Source: Rhodospirillaceae bacterium | GTDB taxonomy: Bacteria; Pseudomonadota; Alphaproteobacteria; Rhodospirillales_A; Casp-alpha2 | NCBI GenBank assembly: GCA_003488105.1 | Contig: DNMS01000114.1 | Location: forward strand, 1-5,708 | Reading direction: 5' to 3' | DNA: 5,708 bases | Part shown: positions 5,132-5,708 of the stretch, one piece after another | How positions within the stretch are numbered: the stretch's first letter is position 1 | Layout of the letters: the number at the start of each line of letters is the position of its first letter | Position numbers and translations under genes: made by a program | The notes under the pieces: model-generated | The model's input: only the letters and a program-made list of their open reading frames with translations | Told to the model about the DNA's origin: nothing | Databases searched by the model: none

Positions 5132-5708
5132 ATGAACGAGGGTCGCCAAGCGGAAGAGGTCCGGCGGATTTTGGAGCGCGCGCAGTTCTACCTGGACTGC
5201 GGCCTGAAGGCGGACGCGGTCCGCCATCTTGAGGACGCGTTGGTCCTGGCCCCTGATGATGCCGCTATCCAGGCCGCGCTTGCCGGTCTCCGCCCGCAGC
5301 CCGCTAAGCCGGGCCGGGTGTTCGACATCACACCGAAACGCCGACCCATTGCAGGCGATGATGATCTCACCGCTGCCTTTGCCGCGGCCTATCGGGACCG
5401 GGACTGGGCCGGGGCGGCCGCCGCGGCGCGGACCCTGACCCGGGCCCGGCCGGACGATGCCCGGGCCTGGAACTCCTTGGCGGTGGTGGCCCGCAGGCTC
5501 GGCAATTTTGATGTGGCCCTTGATGCTCACGATCGGGCCGTCGCCTTGAACCCGGCGGCGCCCGGGGCGGCTTTGGCCCGGGCCAAGACCTTGTGGGAAG
5601 CCGGACGTTTGGAAGAGGCCGATGCCGCCTACGGGGCGCAGTTGTCGAAGCTGGACGAGGGTGGGGCGCAGTATGCCGACACCAGAATGTCCCAAGGGAT
5701 GATCCGAA
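5132..5708 (+). CDS. TPR-repeat protein, N-terminal part (runs off window end)
   Basis: The frame is open from ATG 5132 to the window end, 192 residues without a stop. It contains tetratricopeptide-type helical hairpins. A clear one is at about residues 110-143 (AWNSLAVVARRLGNFDVALD, then HDRAVALNP), a second follows at about 145-178 (LWEAGRLEEADAAY). A degenerate one opens the protein (about 4-37, ERAQFYLDCGLKADAVRHLE then LALAP-like LVLAPDD). A basic, proline-containing linker (about 50-73) separates the first repeat from the rest. There is no signal peptide or membrane helix in the visible part. GGGGCAGGGA (5121-5130) supplies a close ribosome site. The gene lies 28 nt behind the phytoene-synthase-like gene, probably in the same transcript. 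TPRs bind other proteins; the catalytic or effector domain, if any (for example a sulfotransferase or glycosyltransferase), would lie beyond the window, so no function is assigned. Confidence 0.85.
   Translation, partial: MNEGRQAEEVRRILERAQFYLDCGLKADAVRHLEDALVLAPDDAAIQAALAGLRPQPAKPGRVFDITPKRRPIAGDDDLTAAFAAAYRDRDWAGAAAAARTLTRARPDDARAWNSLAVVARRLGNFDVALDAHDRAVALNPAAPGAALARAKTLWEAGRLEEADAAYGAQLSKLDEGGAQYADTRMSQGMIR

Noticed and set aside
5039..5695. Reverse-strand open frame of 218 residues opposite the TPR gene
   Set aside because: The forward frame shows TPR motifs and a ribosome site. The reverse frame is low-complexity Gly/Arg/Pro/Gln.

Overview
The window is GC-rich chromosomal DNA, by eye about two thirds G+C, from a proteobacterium. 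It is most likely an alphaproteobacterium, and the Rhodospirillales would fit. The reasons are the gene order secD-secF-Mth938-domain gene with a nearby phytoene-synthase-like gene, the style of the protein sequences, and a membrane protein of the PuuD (urate oxidase N-terminal) type. No rRNA, tRNA, CRISPR array or transposase gene is visible.

Layout. Positions 1-2023 hold a tight forward operon: the 3' end of secD, complete secF, and a Mth938-domain (NDUFAF3-like) gene, with gaps of 23 and 15 nt. Positions 2024-4221 interrupt this conserved neighbourhood. They contain an unrecognised 231-residue acidic, cysteine-free protein with a possible promoter of its own. Next comes an AT-rich island (coding part about 30% G+C) that encodes a putative 75-residue two-helix membrane protein and is bracketed by imperfect 29-nt inverted repeats. 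Last is a reverse-strand PuuD-type membrane protein with a strong Shine-Dalgarno, a good terminator, and a leader carrying two 14-bp direct repeats. Positions 4222-5103 return to the forward strand with a phytoene/squalene-synthase-fold protein (NDUFAF6-like) that has lost its catalytic aspartates. A TPR protein follows 28 nt later and runs off the window end.

How the genes may work together. SecD and SecF drive the late steps of Sec-dependent export and membrane protein insertion. The Mth938 protein and the phytoene-synthase-like protein are bacterial relatives of two mitochondrial complex I assembly factors, NDUFAF3 and NDUFAF6. Their linkage to secDF suggests a membrane-protein biogenesis neighbourhood, possibly for respiratory complexes. 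The middle 2.2 kb looks like a later insertion of unrelated genes. The most notable observations are the split assembly-factor pair, the AT-rich island with its flanking inverted repeats, the cytochrome-less PuuD-like protein, and the repeat-bearing leader upstream of it.
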